Source: Marisediminitalea aggregata | GTDB taxonomy: Bacteria; Pseudomonadota; Gammaproteobacteria; Enterobacterales; Alteromonadaceae | Direction of reading: 5' to 3' | Length of the DNA stretch: 64,000 nucleotides | Assembly: GCF_900129565.1 (NCBI RefSeq) | Contig: NZ_FQWD01000005.1 | Coordinates: 199,941 to 263,940 of the forward strand | In this document: piece after piece, positions 47,024 to 56,812 of the stretch | Position numbering within the stretch: the stretch's first letter is position 1 | Layout of the letters: each line of letters starts with the position of its first letter | The notes under the pieces: model-generated | What the model was told of the DNA's origin: nothing | Seen by the model: the letters and a program-made list of their open reading frames with translations, nothing else | Database searches by the model: none | Translations under genes and position numbers: made by a program

Positions 47024-47818
47024 ATGAAACGTAGTTTAGTTACTTTAGGTTTGTTGGCAGCAATGGCGTTTATGTCTGGCGTACAGGCAGAGGTAGATGT
47101 TGACGCACTTATAAAGCAAGCTGAGAAAGCGGCCTATTACGCGGGTGATGACGGCCGTGCTGACGCGCGCATGATGATTGTCGATAGCCAGGGGCGTAAG
47201 CAAATGCGCCAGTTCACCATCTTGCGCAAAGATGTGGAAGACAACGGCGATCAAAAAATGATGGTGTTTTTCTCGCGTCCTACTGATGTCAAAGACACGG
47301 TGTTTCGCGTTGAAAAACATGCAAAAACCAATGTGGATGACGACCGTTGGTTGTATTTGCCAGCGCTGGATTTAGTGAAGCGTATTTCTGCAGGTGACAA
47401 GCGCACCTCGTTTGTCGGTTCTCACTTCTTTTATGAAGACGTTTCAGGGCGAGCGGTCTCACAGGACGATTTTACTCTGGTAGAGGAAGCGGCTGACCGG
47501 TACGTATTGAAGGCGGTGCCAAAACAGCCTGACACCGTTGAGTTTGCTCACTATGTCGTTGAAATCGACAAAGCGACGTCACTACCGGTACTGATTAACT
47601 TTTATCAGGCTGACGGGACGAATTATCGTCGCGTAGAGTCTGTACAGGTTGATACCGTTCAGGGCTTCCCAACCGTGCTTCGCTCCAAAGTGTCAGATCT
47701 GACAAACGGCGGCTACACCCTTATGGAGTTCCGCGGTACCGAATACAACATTGGTCTGCCAGAAGATGTGTTCAGTGAACGCAGCCTGCGTACACCGCCA
47801 GTGCAGTGGTTGAAATAA
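47024..47818 (+). CDS. Outer membrane lipoprotein-sorting (LolA-like) periplasmic protein
   Basis: 264 residues with signal peptide ending VQA-EV and the half-open beta-barrel fold of the LolA/LolB-like family (MRQFTILRKDVEDNGDQKM, WLYLPALDLVKRISAGDKR). AAGGAG precedes the ATG. Located 9 bp after the MMPL gene, so it likely carries a hydrophobic cargo across the periplasm for that pump. Confidence 0.88.
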   Translation: MKRSLVTLGLLAAMAFMSGVQAEVDVDALIKQAEKAAYYAGDDGRADARMMIVDSQGRKQMRQFTILRKDVEDNGDQKMMVFFSRPTDVKDTVFRVEKHAKTNVDDDRWLYLPALDLVKRISAGDKRTSFVGSHFFYEDVSGRAVSQDDFTLVEEAADRYVLKAVPKQPDTVEFAHYVVEIDKATSLPVLINFYQADGTNYRRVESVQVDTVQGFPTVLRSKVSDLTNGGYTLMEFRGTEYNIGLPEDVFSERSLRTPPVQWLK

Positions 47819-47822
47819 TACG

Positions 47823-49163
47823 ATGCCAATCTCTTTGAAAACACTGCTTTTGAGTGGACTGATATTGGTTGGTATCGCTAGCCAAACCTCAGTGTGGGCA
47901 CAAGAAAGTACAGATTCTCAATCTACCGCGGATGAATGGGCGGACTGGGGCGACTTTGAGGAACCCGAAGAAGCATCACCACTCACCTGGGCTGGCTTTG
48001 TGGAGCTGGCGGCAGGTACACGTTTAAACAACGACACCGCCGTAGCAAGAAACACTACGTTGCAGGATGCTCGCGTGCAACTGCAGGCCGATTACGCGCT
48101 TAGCGCGTCAACATTAGCTTTTCGTGGCGACCTGTATTACGACGGCGTATTAAACAGTGTTGAAACCCAAATACGCGAACTGGCGTGGCAAGGTAACCTG
48201 GGCTTTTTGGGTGAGATGGGGCGTAAATTCGACGCTAAGCTGGGCCAGCAGGTACTGACCTGGGGAACGGGTGACTATGTGTTTTTGAACGATATGTTTC
48301 CCAAAGACTACCAGTCGTTTTTTGCGGGTCGTGACGATGAATACCTTAAAGCACCAAGCCTATCTGCCAAGCTGTCGGGTTACTTTGATGTAGCAAACAT
48401 TGATGTGGTGGTAACGCCTCAATTTGAACCGGATAATGGCATAACCGGCGAGTATTTTTCGTTTTTCAGCCCCCAGGCCCAAATTAACGTGGCACCGGGC
48501 TTTCGTGTGCTGGATAAGAATGAGCCGGATAGCGCTGAGTGGGCGTTGCGTATTTACAAAACCTTCGGCCAGACCGAGCTTGCATTCTATGGTTACCGCG
48601 GGTTTAACAAAACCCCCATGGCCGCCGACGAACAAGGCTTACCACGTTACAGCCGTTTAAATGTGTGGGGAGCCAGTGCAGTTAAACCATTAGGTCCGGG
48701 CCTGGCAAAAGCGGAGTACGCTTACCATGATGCTGTTGAGGATTCCGATGGCAATAACCCGCTGGTGCCTAACAGCCAGCACCGCTTTTTGGTGGGCTAC
48801 GAACAGGAACTGGTGGCGAATCTTACCGGCAGCGTGCAGTGGTATGTGGAGAAAACGGTGGATCACGATGCGTTGATAGCCAATTCATACTGGCCACAGT
48901 ATGAACAGGAAGCCAATCGTCACGTGGTAACAACCCAGCTCATGTACCGCGCGCTACGCCAAACTCTAACGCTTAACTGGTTTAACTTTTATTCGCCTAC
49001 CGATAGCGACGGGTATATGAAGTTTCGTGCAACCTACTCGCCCGTAGATGACTGGCAGGTCAACGGCGGCTTTAATCTGTTTTATGGCGAGGAGCCACAT
49101 ACTTTCTACTCACAATTCGAAGACGCCAGCAATGTGTATGCGTCTTTTAGATATTTTTATTAG
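47823..49163 (+). CDS. DUF1302-like outer membrane beta-barrel protein
   Basis: 446 residues with signal peptide ending VWAQE, then an acidic linker (DEWADWGDFEEPEE) and a barrel ending ASFRYFY. It follows the LolA-like gene by 4 bp and is third in the MMPL operon. Proteins of this kind accompany MMPL pumps and may be the outer membrane end of the route. The family name is a best fit, not certain. Confidence 0.78.
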   Translation: MPISLKTLLLSGLILVGIASQTSVWAQESTDSQSTADEWADWGDFEEPEEASPLTWAGFVELAAGTRLNNDTAVARNTTLQDARVQLQADYALSASTLAFRGDLYYDGVLNSVETQIRELAWQGNLGFLGEMGRKFDAKLGQQVLTWGTGDYVFLNDMFPKDYQSFFAGRDDEYLKAPSLSAKLSGYFDVANIDVVVTPQFEPDNGITGEYFSFFSPQAQINVAPGFRVLDKNEPDSAEWALRIYKTFGQTELAFYGYRGFNKTPMAADEQGLPRYSRLNVWGASAVKPLGPGLAKAEYAYHDAVEDSDGNNPLVPNSQHRFLVGYEQELVANLTGSVQWYVEKTVDHDALIANSYWPQYEQEANRHVVTTQLMYRALRQTLTLNWFNFYSPTDSDGYMKFRATYSPVDDWQVNGGFNLFYGEEPHTFYSQFEDASNVYASFRYFY

Positions 49164-49174
49164 GAGCTAATGCG

Positions 49175-49390
49175 ATGTCTGCAGAAAGAGCGTTAACGGC
49201 GTTTGCCGGATTTATGGTGTTACTGTCGGTGGCACTGACCTGGTTTGTACATGAAAATTTCCTGTGGTTCACCGTGTTCATTGGCGCAAACTTGTTTCAA
49301 CAGAGTTTTACCGGTTTTTGCCCGGCCACGATTGTACTGCGCAAAGTATTTGGCTTTAAAACCGAAAAAGAGCTGGCGACCGGCCAGTAA
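49175..49390 (+). CDS. DUF2892 (YgaP-type) small membrane protein
   Basis: 71 residues with two helices (about 7-24 and 28-46) and the GFCPATIVLRKVFG signature of DUF2892. TAGGAG lies before the ATG. Often linked with rhodanese or sulfur proteins. Probably last gene of the MMPL operon. Confidence 0.88.
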   Translation: MSAERALTAFAGFMVLLSVALTWFVHENFLWFTVFIGANLFQQSFTGFCPATIVLRKVFGFKTEKELATGQ

Positions 49391-49438
49391 CGCGCAACGT
49401 ACCCTTTCACTCATCAGGGATGTTCCATCCTGTTCTCG

Positions 49439-49460
49439 CCCCGCTTTGCGGGGTTTTTTT
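49439..49460 (+). terminator. Rho-independent terminator after the MMPL operon
   Basis: CCCCGC (49439-49444), TTT loop, GCGGGG (49448-49453), then seven T residues. Textbook form. Confidence 0.92.
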
Positions 49461-49506
49461 ATTGTCGATATACTCGTCTTCTCACTGCAGTTTACACAGG
49501 TAAATC

Positions 49507-50460
49507 ATGACGCCTATCCATCCGGCTGTTGCCCCTGAATTAGTCGAACCACTAACAGCACTGCTGGACGCGACCGCCTCCAATCCACCATTAAGTGGTA
49601 AAACCCTTGGTTTCTATCGCAAACGCAACAAGTTCAACGTATCTCCCGTTAGTGATATTCCCGCGATGCAGCCTTATGACATTGGGCTAAGCACTGAGGC
49701 GCCCGGCGTGCGGGTATGGGTGATAAACGCTTCTGAGAATGCGAAAAAGCCAGCGTTGCTGCACTTTCACGGCGGTGGGTTTGTGATGGGCAGTTGCCAG
49801 AATGGCTTTTCCCGCATGCAGCAATTAGCGCTGGATTTGGATTGCGTGGTCGTGAGTGTGGATTATGGGTTGGCACCGGAAATGCGTATCGGTGAGGTAG
49901 TAAAGCAAAGCCATGCGGCGCTGACCTGGACACATCAACAAAGCAAATCCCTCGGGATAGATAACACCCGGATAGGGTTACTTGGCTTTAGCGCGGGGGG
50001 CGGACACGCTGCGTTGCTGGCGCAATATGCCGCGCACCGAAATGAGTATGCCGTTAAGTGCCAGGCGTTGATTTACCCTATGCTGGATGACAGAACGGGC
50101 AGTACCATTTTCCCTGAACTTCCAAAGGGCAAGTACTTGTGGTCAGCAGAACAAAATCAGTATGGCTGGCAAGCGGCACTGGGTCATACACCGGGTAAAG
50201 ACAGCATAAAGCCCTTTACTGTACCGGCCAGACAGCCTCTATCGGCAAGTTTGCCTGCCACCTATATCGCCGTAGGCGACCTGGATTTGTTTTATGACGA
50301 AAACCTGGAATATGCCAACGCCCTTCAGGTATCAGGAGTACCCGTCATTCTGAATGACGTGCCGGGGGCTTTTCACGCGTTTGAATCCATTGCGCCGGAG
50401 ACTGAACTGGCACAGAGGTTTAATCAGGCAATGGTAAACGCACTAAAGGGAATATTATAG
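49507..50460 (+). CDS. Alpha/beta hydrolase (HSL-like esterase)
   Basis: 317 residues with the oxyanion-hole motif HFHGGGFVMGS, nucleophile elbow GFSAGGGHAA, an acid in AVGDLDLFYDE and a terminal His in GAFHAFE, the hormone-sensitive lipase family pattern. It hydrolyses short-chain esters; cytoplasmic, no signal peptide. Confidence 0.92.
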   Translation: MTPIHPAVAPELVEPLTALLDATASNPPLSGKTLGFYRKRNKFNVSPVSDIPAMQPYDIGLSTEAPGVRVWVINASENAKKPALLHFHGGGFVMGSCQNGFSRMQQLALDLDCVVVSVDYGLAPEMRIGEVVKQSHAALTWTHQQSKSLGIDNTRIGLLGFSAGGGHAALLAQYAAHRNEYAVKCQALIYPMLDDRTGSTIFPELPKGKYLWSAEQNQYGWQAALGHTPGKDSIKPFTVPARQPLSASLPATYIAVGDLDLFYDENLEYANALQVSGVPVILNDVPGAFHAFESIAPETELAQRFNQAMVNALKGIL

Positions 50461-50481
50461 ACCCAGGAGAAAGCGCTGGCT

Positions 50482-51243
50482 TCAATGCGCCGCATTCTGC
50501 CCGCCTAGCGCGTGGGCAATGCGGTTTTTTGCTGAATGCCAGTGATTCTTCGGTAGCACCGGAGCCTGTTGAATAATGGCCTCAAAGTCGATGTCGTTAA
50601 TCGACAGCGGCGGGACGTGTGCGCAGAACACGGTTTGTGGCTGCAGAGTTTGAATGCGCTTCAGCGATTGCTTGTACTGATTGGGGTGGCAGATAGGGTA
50701 AGGCGGGGTAAGCTGGCGTTTCACTGAGACCATTAAATCGGCAACGTAAGCCTGACTGGTCTCACCGTGATACAAGGTGATGTCGTGGTCGGTATGCCCG
50801 GGGGTGAATAACACCTGCCAGTCTTCAAAGCCCGGCAGTGTTTGTTCGTCCAGCAGAATAATATCGGGCTTCAATATTGGGCTGTACCAGATATGCTTTT
50901 TCGGTTTGCCCAACCGACCAGCCACCCACCACGTTAGGCTGACATCAATTAAATGGGCCGCGCGCCCCATCACTCCTGAGTACCATTTCGCCGCTTTTGG
51001 ATGAGCCGCTATTTTTGCACCGGTGAGTTTGCGTAGCTTGTGCGCGCCGCCGGCGTGGTCCGGGTGCATATGCGTGACGACAATCAGTGTTAAATCAGTG
51101 AGGGGCCGGTTGAGTGTGTCAGTAATAAACGTACAAACATTGTGTGCATCGGCCCGACTACAGCCATCGAGCAGCAACAAGCCACCCGGTGTTTCTACCA
51201 GGTAGATATGTTGAATGTAGCCCGCCAGGGTATGCACTTTCAT
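50482..51243 (-). CDS. Metallo-beta-lactamase-fold hydrolase
   Basis: 253 residues with the HxHxDH metal motif in VVTHMHPDHAGG, a later TPGHTDHD and CAHVPP histidine ligands. Typical members are glyoxalase II-like or lactonase hydrolases. It is 11 bp after the acyltransferase gene on the same strand. Substrate unknown. Confidence 0.9.
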   Translation of the reverse strand: MKVHTLAGYIQHIYLVETPGGLLLLDGCSRADAHNVCTFITDTLNRPLTDLTLIVVTHMHPDHAGGAHKLRKLTGAKIAAHPKAAKWYSGVMGRAAHLIDVSLTWWVAGRLGKPKKHIWYSPILKPDIILLDEQTLPGFEDWQVLFTPGHTDHDITLYHGETSQAYVADLMVSVKRQLTPPYPICHPNQYKQSLKRIQTLQPQTVFCAHVPPLSINDIDFEAIIQQAPVLPKNHWHSAKNRIAHALGGQNAAH

Positions 51244-51254
51244 TGTGTAGCTAC

Positions 51255-52367
51255 TTACTGTTGCATGGCGTTTTTAACCGGGTTGGCGTAGTTGGCAATC
51301 AGGTAATCACGCGCTTCTTCCGGTAATTCTGCTAGTTTTTGTTTCAACGTTTGTTTGCACTGTTCGGGGATTTTTTTATCGCTGCGTTCTGCGGCCAGAT
51401 AATTAATTGGGTACAACTGATAGTGAGTATGGATGTGCTGGTCGATACATTCAGCCAGTCCAGCAGGTGTGTCTGGCACGTCGCTAATCGGGGCTGAAAA
51501 ATTAACGGTAACGCGACCTTTGTACCCGGTGATCCCCTGAATAATACTGGCGATGTCTTCCATTTCAGCTTTTTCATAGCCGCCAAGGTGTTCGCGGTGA
51601 TACAACTCCGTGGCTTTAGCGATATCGCAAGGGTCGTTCTCGTATGAGATAGCAACTGGCACAATGCGCAGTGATTGCATGTAATCGCTGAACGATTGCT
51701 GCTGGGATTTACCGTGCATATAGAACATCTTCAAAATAGCCGGATCGGTCTTGTCCAGTCCATCTTTAGCGCGCCCCTCGCGCTGTGCAATCCAAATTGA
51801 GTGGCCGTCATCCAGCGAGTGCTTGATATAACCCGACAGGGTGGTAAGGGCTTTTAGCAGTTGTCTTGGGGCTTTCGCTGAACGGTTCACAATAAAGCCT
51901 TTATTGAGCTTCATTAGCTCCGTGACGCTGGGCTTTTTCAGCAGGTTGTCACCAAATGCAATGCGGGCAGTCGGGAAGCCAGATTGGTGAAGTGCATAAT
52001 TCACCAGCGCGGGATCCATGGCAATGTCACGGTGGTTAGATACAAACAAATAAGGTGTGTCTTTGGAAAGCTGTTCAACGCCCTTTATGGTGACACCGTC
52101 AGTGGTCTCATGCAGCACGCGGCTTAAATACACTTCAACTTCTTGTTGTACCTGCTCAACCGTATTGAGTCTGCCCCATTTGCGTTTCAGTAGCAGTTTC
52201 ACCACTGGGCTCAACAGCGCTTTAACCCATCGGCTGCTTTGTCTGAAGCGATGGTTCACGATGGCAGAGATGAATTCGGGATCATTGACCAGACGCTGGA
52301 TTGCGGCCGGGATTTCGTCGTCGTGGTAGGCGCGAATGGCCTGAAAAGGATCGTTTGGGTTAGTCAT
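51255..52367 (-). CDS. PlsC-family glycerophosphate acyltransferase
   Basis: 370 residues with the acyltransferase box NHRDIAMD (NHx4D), the FIVNRSA segment and IWIAQREGRAKDG, which matches the EGTRS-like motif. It probably acylates lysophospholipids or a related glycerol lipid at the inner membrane. Unlike the 240-residue PlsC it has a longer C-terminal region, typical of the larger proteobacterial paralogues. Confidence 0.88.
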   Translation of the reverse strand: MTNPNDPFQAIRAYHDDEIPAAIQRLVNDPEFISAIVNHRFRQSSRWVKALLSPVVKLLLKRKWGRLNTVEQVQQEVEVYLSRVLHETTDGVTIKGVEQLSKDTPYLFVSNHRDIAMDPALVNYALHQSGFPTARIAFGDNLLKKPSVTELMKLNKGFIVNRSAKAPRQLLKALTTLSGYIKHSLDDGHSIWIAQREGRAKDGLDKTDPAILKMFYMHGKSQQQSFSDYMQSLRIVPVAISYENDPCDIAKATELYHREHLGGYEKAEMEDIASIIQGITGYKGRVTVNFSAPISDVPDTPAGLAECIDQHIHTHYQLYPINYLAAERSDKKIPEQCKQTLKQKLAELPEEARDYLIANYANPVKNAMQQ

Positions 52368-52385
52368 GGTTACCGCATAGCAATG

Positions 52386-52415
52386 AAAACAAACCCCGGC
52401 AGGTGTCTGCCGGGG
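52386..52415 (-). terminator. Rho-independent terminator after the S9 peptidase gene
   Basis: CCCCGGCAG and CTGCCGGGG (52394-52402, 52407-52415) form a 9-bp stem with a 4-base loop; on the minus strand it is followed by TTTGTTTT. It is 8 bp after the stop. Confidence 0.88.
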
Positions 52416-52423
52416 CCATTAGT

Positions 52424-54589
52424 CTACTTCTCTATCCCTGCTAAATGGAAGAAAAACGCGTACTCTTTCGCAGTTTGTTCATAACGCTTAAAGCGTCCGG
52501 ACGCACCGCCGTGACCTGCTTCCATATTGGTAATGAACAACAGCAGATTGTTGTCGGTTTTCTTGTCACGTAAACGGGCTACCCATTTCATAGGTTCAAA
52601 ATACTGAACCTGTGAGTCGTGCAGGCCGGTGGTGACAAATAGGTGCGGATACTTCTGCGCTTTCACCTGATCGTAAGGTGAATAAGACAGCATGTACTCG
52701 TATTCTTCTTTATTCGCAGGATTACCCCATTCAGTATACTCACCGGTGGTGAGTGGAATGCTGGCATCGCTCATTGTTGTAACAACATCGACAAAGGGCA
52801 CGTGCGCAGCTATACCGGTGTAGAGTTCCGGCGCCATGTTAGCAATAGCGCCCATTAGCAGTCCGCCTGCACTACCGCCTTCAGCAAAAATGCGATTCGG
52901 ATCAACGTATTTCTGCTCAATCAGACCTTTGGTAACGTCGATAAAGTCGGTAAAGGTGTTCATCTTGTTACCCATTTTACCGTCTTCGTACCATTCGCGA
53001 CCGAGCATCTGACTACCGCGGATATGTGCGATAGCTACCACAAAGCCACGGTCCATTAACGAAATCCAATGAGACACAAAGGTGGGATCAATGGTCGAGC
53101 CATATGAACCATAACCGTATTGAAACAGCGGATTCGTGCCGTTTTTATTGAATTTATCTTTGCGATAAACCAGTGACACCGGAACCTGTTTGCCATCGCG
53201 AGCCGGCAACATCACACGCTCAGACTGGTAGTTGGATGCAACAAACGCATCCCCCACCTTGTTTTGTTTTAACAGCGTACTTTCCATGGTTTCCAGGTTG
53301 ATATCGAACGTACTTGGCGGCGTGGTAAGCGACGCGTAGTAAATGCGTACTGTATTGGTGTCTACCTGGGTATTACCTGAAAAGTAAGCCGTGTAGATGG
53401 GATCTTCAGTGGGGATCACATAGCTTTCGCCGGTCTTCAAAGACACCGCGTTCAGGCTGAGTATGCCGTCTTTCTTCGCTTTATAAACCAGGAAATCCTG
53501 TAGTAGTTCAATGTCCTGAATGAATACGTCCGGATCATGTGCGATGACTTCCTGCCACTTACTCTTATCTGAGGTATTGGCGGCATCCACTTTCATAATA
53601 CGGAAGTTCTTTGCATTGTCGTTGGTCAGGATGTAGTAGTCATCACCGTGCTTAGCAACAGAATATTCCAGACCTTCTTCAATAGGATAGAAAGGCGTGG
53701 GGGCTGCTTTAGGATTGCTGGTGGCGATCAGGGTCATACCGGTTTTCTCGGTATTGTCATGACGAATATAGATGACTTCACCATCTTTACTCATGCCCAG
53801 AGAGGTGTAGAAGGTGGTGTCTGTCTCTTCGTAAATCAGTTCATCGTCGGTTTGCGGGGTACCCAATACGTGGCGATACACCTTAGAGCCCAGTAATGTT
53901 TGTGGGTCGCGGTCTATGTAATACAGGGTTTTATTGTCTTTCGCCCAGTACACCTGTCCGGTGGTATTGGTAATTTCGTCGCTTAACAGTTCACCGGTTT
54001 CCAGGTTTTTAACCTTTAGCGTATACATGCGGCGGCTCACGGTATCAACGGTGTAAGCCAGCAGTGTATTGTCTGGTGAGGCTTCGTAGCTGCCAATACT
54101 AAAATAGTCATGACCCTTGGCCATTTCATTGCCGTTTAACAGGATTTCATTGGTGCCATCCAATGTTGCCCGGCGAACATAAATAGGGTATTCGCCATCA
54201 CCTTCGTACAGTCGCTGATACCAGTAGCCGTTCTCTTTTACCGGCACAGACGCGTCGTCTTTAGGAATGCGTGCCACAAATTCTTCGTAAAGCGCTGCTT
54301 GTTGTTTTTCCAGCGGTTTGAGTACGGCTTCTGCGTAACTGTTCTCTTTCTCCAGGTGGCCAAGTACCTCGGGATCTTCGCGCTCGTCGTCGCGCATCCA
54401 GTAATATTCATCATTGCGGGTGTCACCGTGAGCGGTCATTTCGTGAGGCACTTTTTTCGCTACGGGTGGGGCTACTGATGTGGTTAAATTCATTGGCTCT
54501 TTTGCGTTGATCTGTTCTGTCGATGCTTGTTTATCGGAGCAACCGGCGAGCATGAGGCCGATGCTAAGCGTAAGCAGTGTTCTTTTCAT
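52424..54589 (-). CDS. S9A prolyl oligopeptidase / oligopeptidase B-like lipoprotein
   Basis: 721 residues from ATG 54589, chosen because AGGGACA precedes it and it opens a lipoprotein signal (LSIGLMLAGC). The frame is open to 55018 but that part is antisense to the neighbouring TauE gene. A seven-bladed propeller (about 85-440) precedes the hydrolase domain with Ser in GGSAGGLLMG, Asp in GLHDSQVQYFEP and His in GHGGASGR. Oligopeptidase B cleaves after basic residues in short peptides; as a lipoprotein this one should be periplasmic. Confidence 0.92.
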   Translation of the reverse strand: MKRTLLTLSIGLMLAGCSDKQASTEQINAKEPMNLTTSVAPPVAKKVPHEMTAHGDTRNDEYYWMRDDEREDPEVLGHLEKENSYAEAVLKPLEKQQAALYEEFVARIPKDDASVPVKENGYWYQRLYEGDGEYPIYVRRATLDGTNEILLNGNEMAKGHDYFSIGSYEASPDNTLLAYTVDTVSRRMYTLKVKNLETGELLSDEITNTTGQVYWAKDNKTLYYIDRDPQTLLGSKVYRHVLGTPQTDDELIYEETDTTFYTSLGMSKDGEVIYIRHDNTEKTGMTLIATSNPKAAPTPFYPIEEGLEYSVAKHGDDYYILTNDNAKNFRIMKVDAANTSDKSKWQEVIAHDPDVFIQDIELLQDFLVYKAKKDGILSLNAVSLKTGESYVIPTEDPIYTAYFSGNTQVDTNTVRIYYASLTTPPSTFDINLETMESTLLKQNKVGDAFVASNYQSERVMLPARDGKQVPVSLVYRKDKFNKNGTNPLFQYGYGSYGSTIDPTFVSHWISLMDRGFVVAIAHIRGSQMLGREWYEDGKMGNKMNTFTDFIDVTKGLIEQKYVDPNRIFAEGGSAGGLLMGAIANMAPELYTGIAAHVPFVDVVTTMSDASIPLTTGEYTEWGNPANKEEYEYMLSYSPYDQVKAQKYPHLFVTTGLHDSQVQYFEPMKWVARLRDKKTDNNLLLFITNMEAGHGGASGRFKRYEQTAKEYAFFFHLAGIEK

Positions 54590-54740
54590 TATTGTCCCTT
54601 GCCACGAGGCATGCTTTATTGAAGAGGGTACAACATAGCGTATCTGTATAAACGCTGCAAAGGTTGTTGACCGGTAAATCGTAACCAGTTGCAAACTGCG
54701 GGAGTGAAGGCGAAAATTACGACAACCTCCCATTTTTGTT

Positions 54741-55508
54741 ATGGATAGCATGTTCGATTTACTCACCGCCGGCGTGTTAGAGCCGGTTACTGCGCTGGGC
54801 CTTATTTTGTTAGCGGGCTTCACTTCGTTTGTTACCGGTGCAATGGGTCTGGGAGGCGGTATGTTGTTACTGGTGGTAATGGCGTCCACTCTGCCCATTG
54901 CTGCATTGATTCCGGTGCACGGCCTGGTGCAATTAGGGTCCAATGCCAGTCGCTCGGTAATGACTTTCCGACACCTGGATCGCACCATGTTTAAGTACTT
55001 TGCGGTTGGTACTGTCATTGGTGCACTAGTCGCGTCATTAGTGGTGGTGCAACTGCCATTGCTGCTTATTCAACTGGCGATTGCGGTATTTTTGTTGCTG
55101 GTGGTGTGGGGCGTTAAGCCGAAACAACGGGAAACCTCGCCATCGGGCAGTGTGGTCGCGGGCGCGTTCACCACGTTTCTTTCGATGTTTGTGGGGGCCA
55201 GTGGTCCTATGGTGGCCTCCGTGGTTTTTCGCAACGGCTACGACAAGCTTACGCATACTGCTACCTTTGCAACCTGCATGACCTTTCAGCACAGTTTGAA
55301 GGCGGTGGTATTTACGTTCGTTGGTTTTGCTTTCTGGCAATGGTTACCACTGGTGGTGGCTATGATTGCCAGCGGCGCTGTCGGCACCTGGCTGGGGCTA
55401 AAACTGCTCAACAAAATCCCGGTAGAGAAATTCAAGCTGCTGTTTAAAATTATTCTGACGGTACTTGCGCTGCGTTTGTTGTATCAGGCTGTATTGAGTC
55501 TGTTGTGA
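54741..55508 (+). CDS. TauE/SafE-family sulfite/sulfonate exporter
   Basis: 255 residues with seven or eight helices and the repeated GFTSFVTGAMGLGGGML and FVGASGPMVA motifs of the TSUP family. Members export sulfite, sulfoacetate or similar anions. The sulfide oxidation genes 2.8 kb away make a link to sulfur chemistry possible, but this is inference. Divergent from the peptidase gene. Confidence 0.9.
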   Translation: MDSMFDLLTAGVLEPVTALGLILLAGFTSFVTGAMGLGGGMLLLVVMASTLPIAALIPVHGLVQLGSNASRSVMTFRHLDRTMFKYFAVGTVIGALVASLVVVQLPLLLIQLAIAVFLLLVVWGVKPKQRETSPSGSVVAGAFTTFLSMFVGASGPMVASVVFRNGYDKLTHTATFATCMTFQHSLKAVVFTFVGFAFWQWLPLVVAMIASGAVGTWLGLKLLNKIPVEKFKLLFKIILTVLALRLLYQAVLSLL

Positions 55509-55526
55509 ATATCTGAATAGTCACAG

Positions 55527-56705
55527 TCAGGTTTGAAAACGAATTGCCTCAACACCACCCAATTTCGGTTTGGCAAATAAAAAGCCCTGGAATTTCTGAA
55601 TGCCTATATGTTGCAGCCATAGCCATTCGTCCATTTTTTCTATGCCTTCTACGATAAGCGGAATGCCCAGTGTCGTTGCGAACTCCATGACTGCGTTCAC
55701 AATGGCTTGCCTGGGGCCGTGCTCGTGAATATTGCAGGCAATGGCCCGGTCCAGTTTGATTTTGTCGGGCAGAAAATCGGCCAGAACAGATAATCCGGCA
55801 TAGCCGGAGCCAAAGTCGTCCATAGCAACCCGGATGCCTTTTGCTCTCAGGGCTTCTATGGCACTCATAAAGGCATCGCCTTCATTGAGGATTTCGTTTT
55901 CTGTGACTTCCACAATAAGTTGTTGCGGTCTGAGTCCGTAAGTTTTTAAGTAAGACAGCAGGTAGTCGCCGGCGTCTGGAAACTGGGTAAGGGCGCCAGG
56001 CATGAGGTTGATGGAAACCGACTGACTGGGTTGTAGCATTTCACTCGCCATAGCGATGGCGTATTGTTTGGACGTCAGGTCAAATTCGTAGCGTTTTGAC
56101 TTGTCTAAATCCGCTAATATTTGCTCCGGGTAACGTCCACTGTTGTCTCGTAACAGCGCTTCTATTGAAGAAATACGGCCTAAATGGGTGTCTATGATGG
56201 GTTGGAAGGCGAATTGATACTCACTTTGTTCGTCTAACTTTGCAGCTAATGGCGATGTATTAATCGCTCTATGTAAATCTGCCCGGTGTGCTTCTGGTAA
56301 GCAGCCTCGCCAGCGGCCGTTGGCGAAACTGTTGATAAGGCCGTACACCTGGCTGTCACGCTTGAGATAAATATCATCAGGTAGCCAATAACAGGAACGG
56401 TCACTTTTGAGAGTGAGGGTTCTTAAGTTCCACTCGCCGAAGTCACGTTGTGATATTGGATGTTCACAAATCTTAACGATATTGTTGTGACGGGCGTCGG
56501 CCTTTATCTTTTCGAAAAGCGCCTGTACGTGCTCACCTGGTCCTTCAATAACCTGAAAAAAGTACTCGCCGTCGGTTAGCAGTAGACCGGTAATGGAATT
56601 GTCAGTATTAAATCGCAGTGAGTCTGTTTCGATTTGCGAAATTTGCTGGAATGCATCCGAATGGGTCGAACGACTTCGGTAAACAAGTTGCCTGAGTACT
56701 GTCAT
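55527..56705 (-). CDS. BLUF-EAL blue-light-regulated c-di-GMP phosphodiesterase
   Basis: 392 residues. The N-terminal BLUF domain (1-95) has the flavin-binding set: Tyr9, Asn33, Gln51 and Trp92, at the same spacing as Tyr21, Asn45, Gln63 and Trp104 of AppA. The C-terminal EAL domain (about 165-392) retains EALLRD, SINLMPG, VEVTENEI, DDFGSGYAGL, IKLDRAI and IVEGIEK, so the metal and general-base residues appear intact. It should hydrolyse c-di-GMP under blue light, affecting biofilm or motility. Located 107 bp downstream of the sigma-54 regulator gene on the same strand. Confidence 0.95.
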   Translation of the reverse strand: MTVLRQLVYRSRSTHSDAFQQISQIETDSLRFNTDNSITGLLLTDGEYFFQVIEGPGEHVQALFEKIKADARHNNIVKICEHPISQRDFGEWNLRTLTLKSDRSCYWLPDDIYLKRDSQVYGLINSFANGRWRGCLPEAHRADLHRAINTSPLAAKLDEQSEYQFAFQPIIDTHLGRISSIEALLRDNSGRYPEQILADLDKSKRYEFDLTSKQYAIAMASEMLQPSQSVSINLMPGALTQFPDAGDYLLSYLKTYGLRPQQLIVEVTENEILNEGDAFMSAIEALRAKGIRVAMDDFGSGYAGLSVLADFLPDKIKLDRAIACNIHEHGPRQAIVNAVMEFATTLGIPLIVEGIEKMDEWLWLQHIGIQKFQGFLFAKPKLGGVEAIRFQT

Positions 56706-56812
56706 TTACATCACCTTCATACCACGGGCCCAGCAAAACGGGTTTAATCAATACAAACATAGACACCAGATAGGATCATTTCAAATAACTAGCTATGGTA
56801 AGGATACAGAGA

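Noticed and set aside
54590-55018. 143-codon N-terminal extension of the S9 peptidase
   Set aside because: It is antisense to the TauE/SafE gene, and the ATG at 54589 has a ribosome site and opens a lipoprotein signal.
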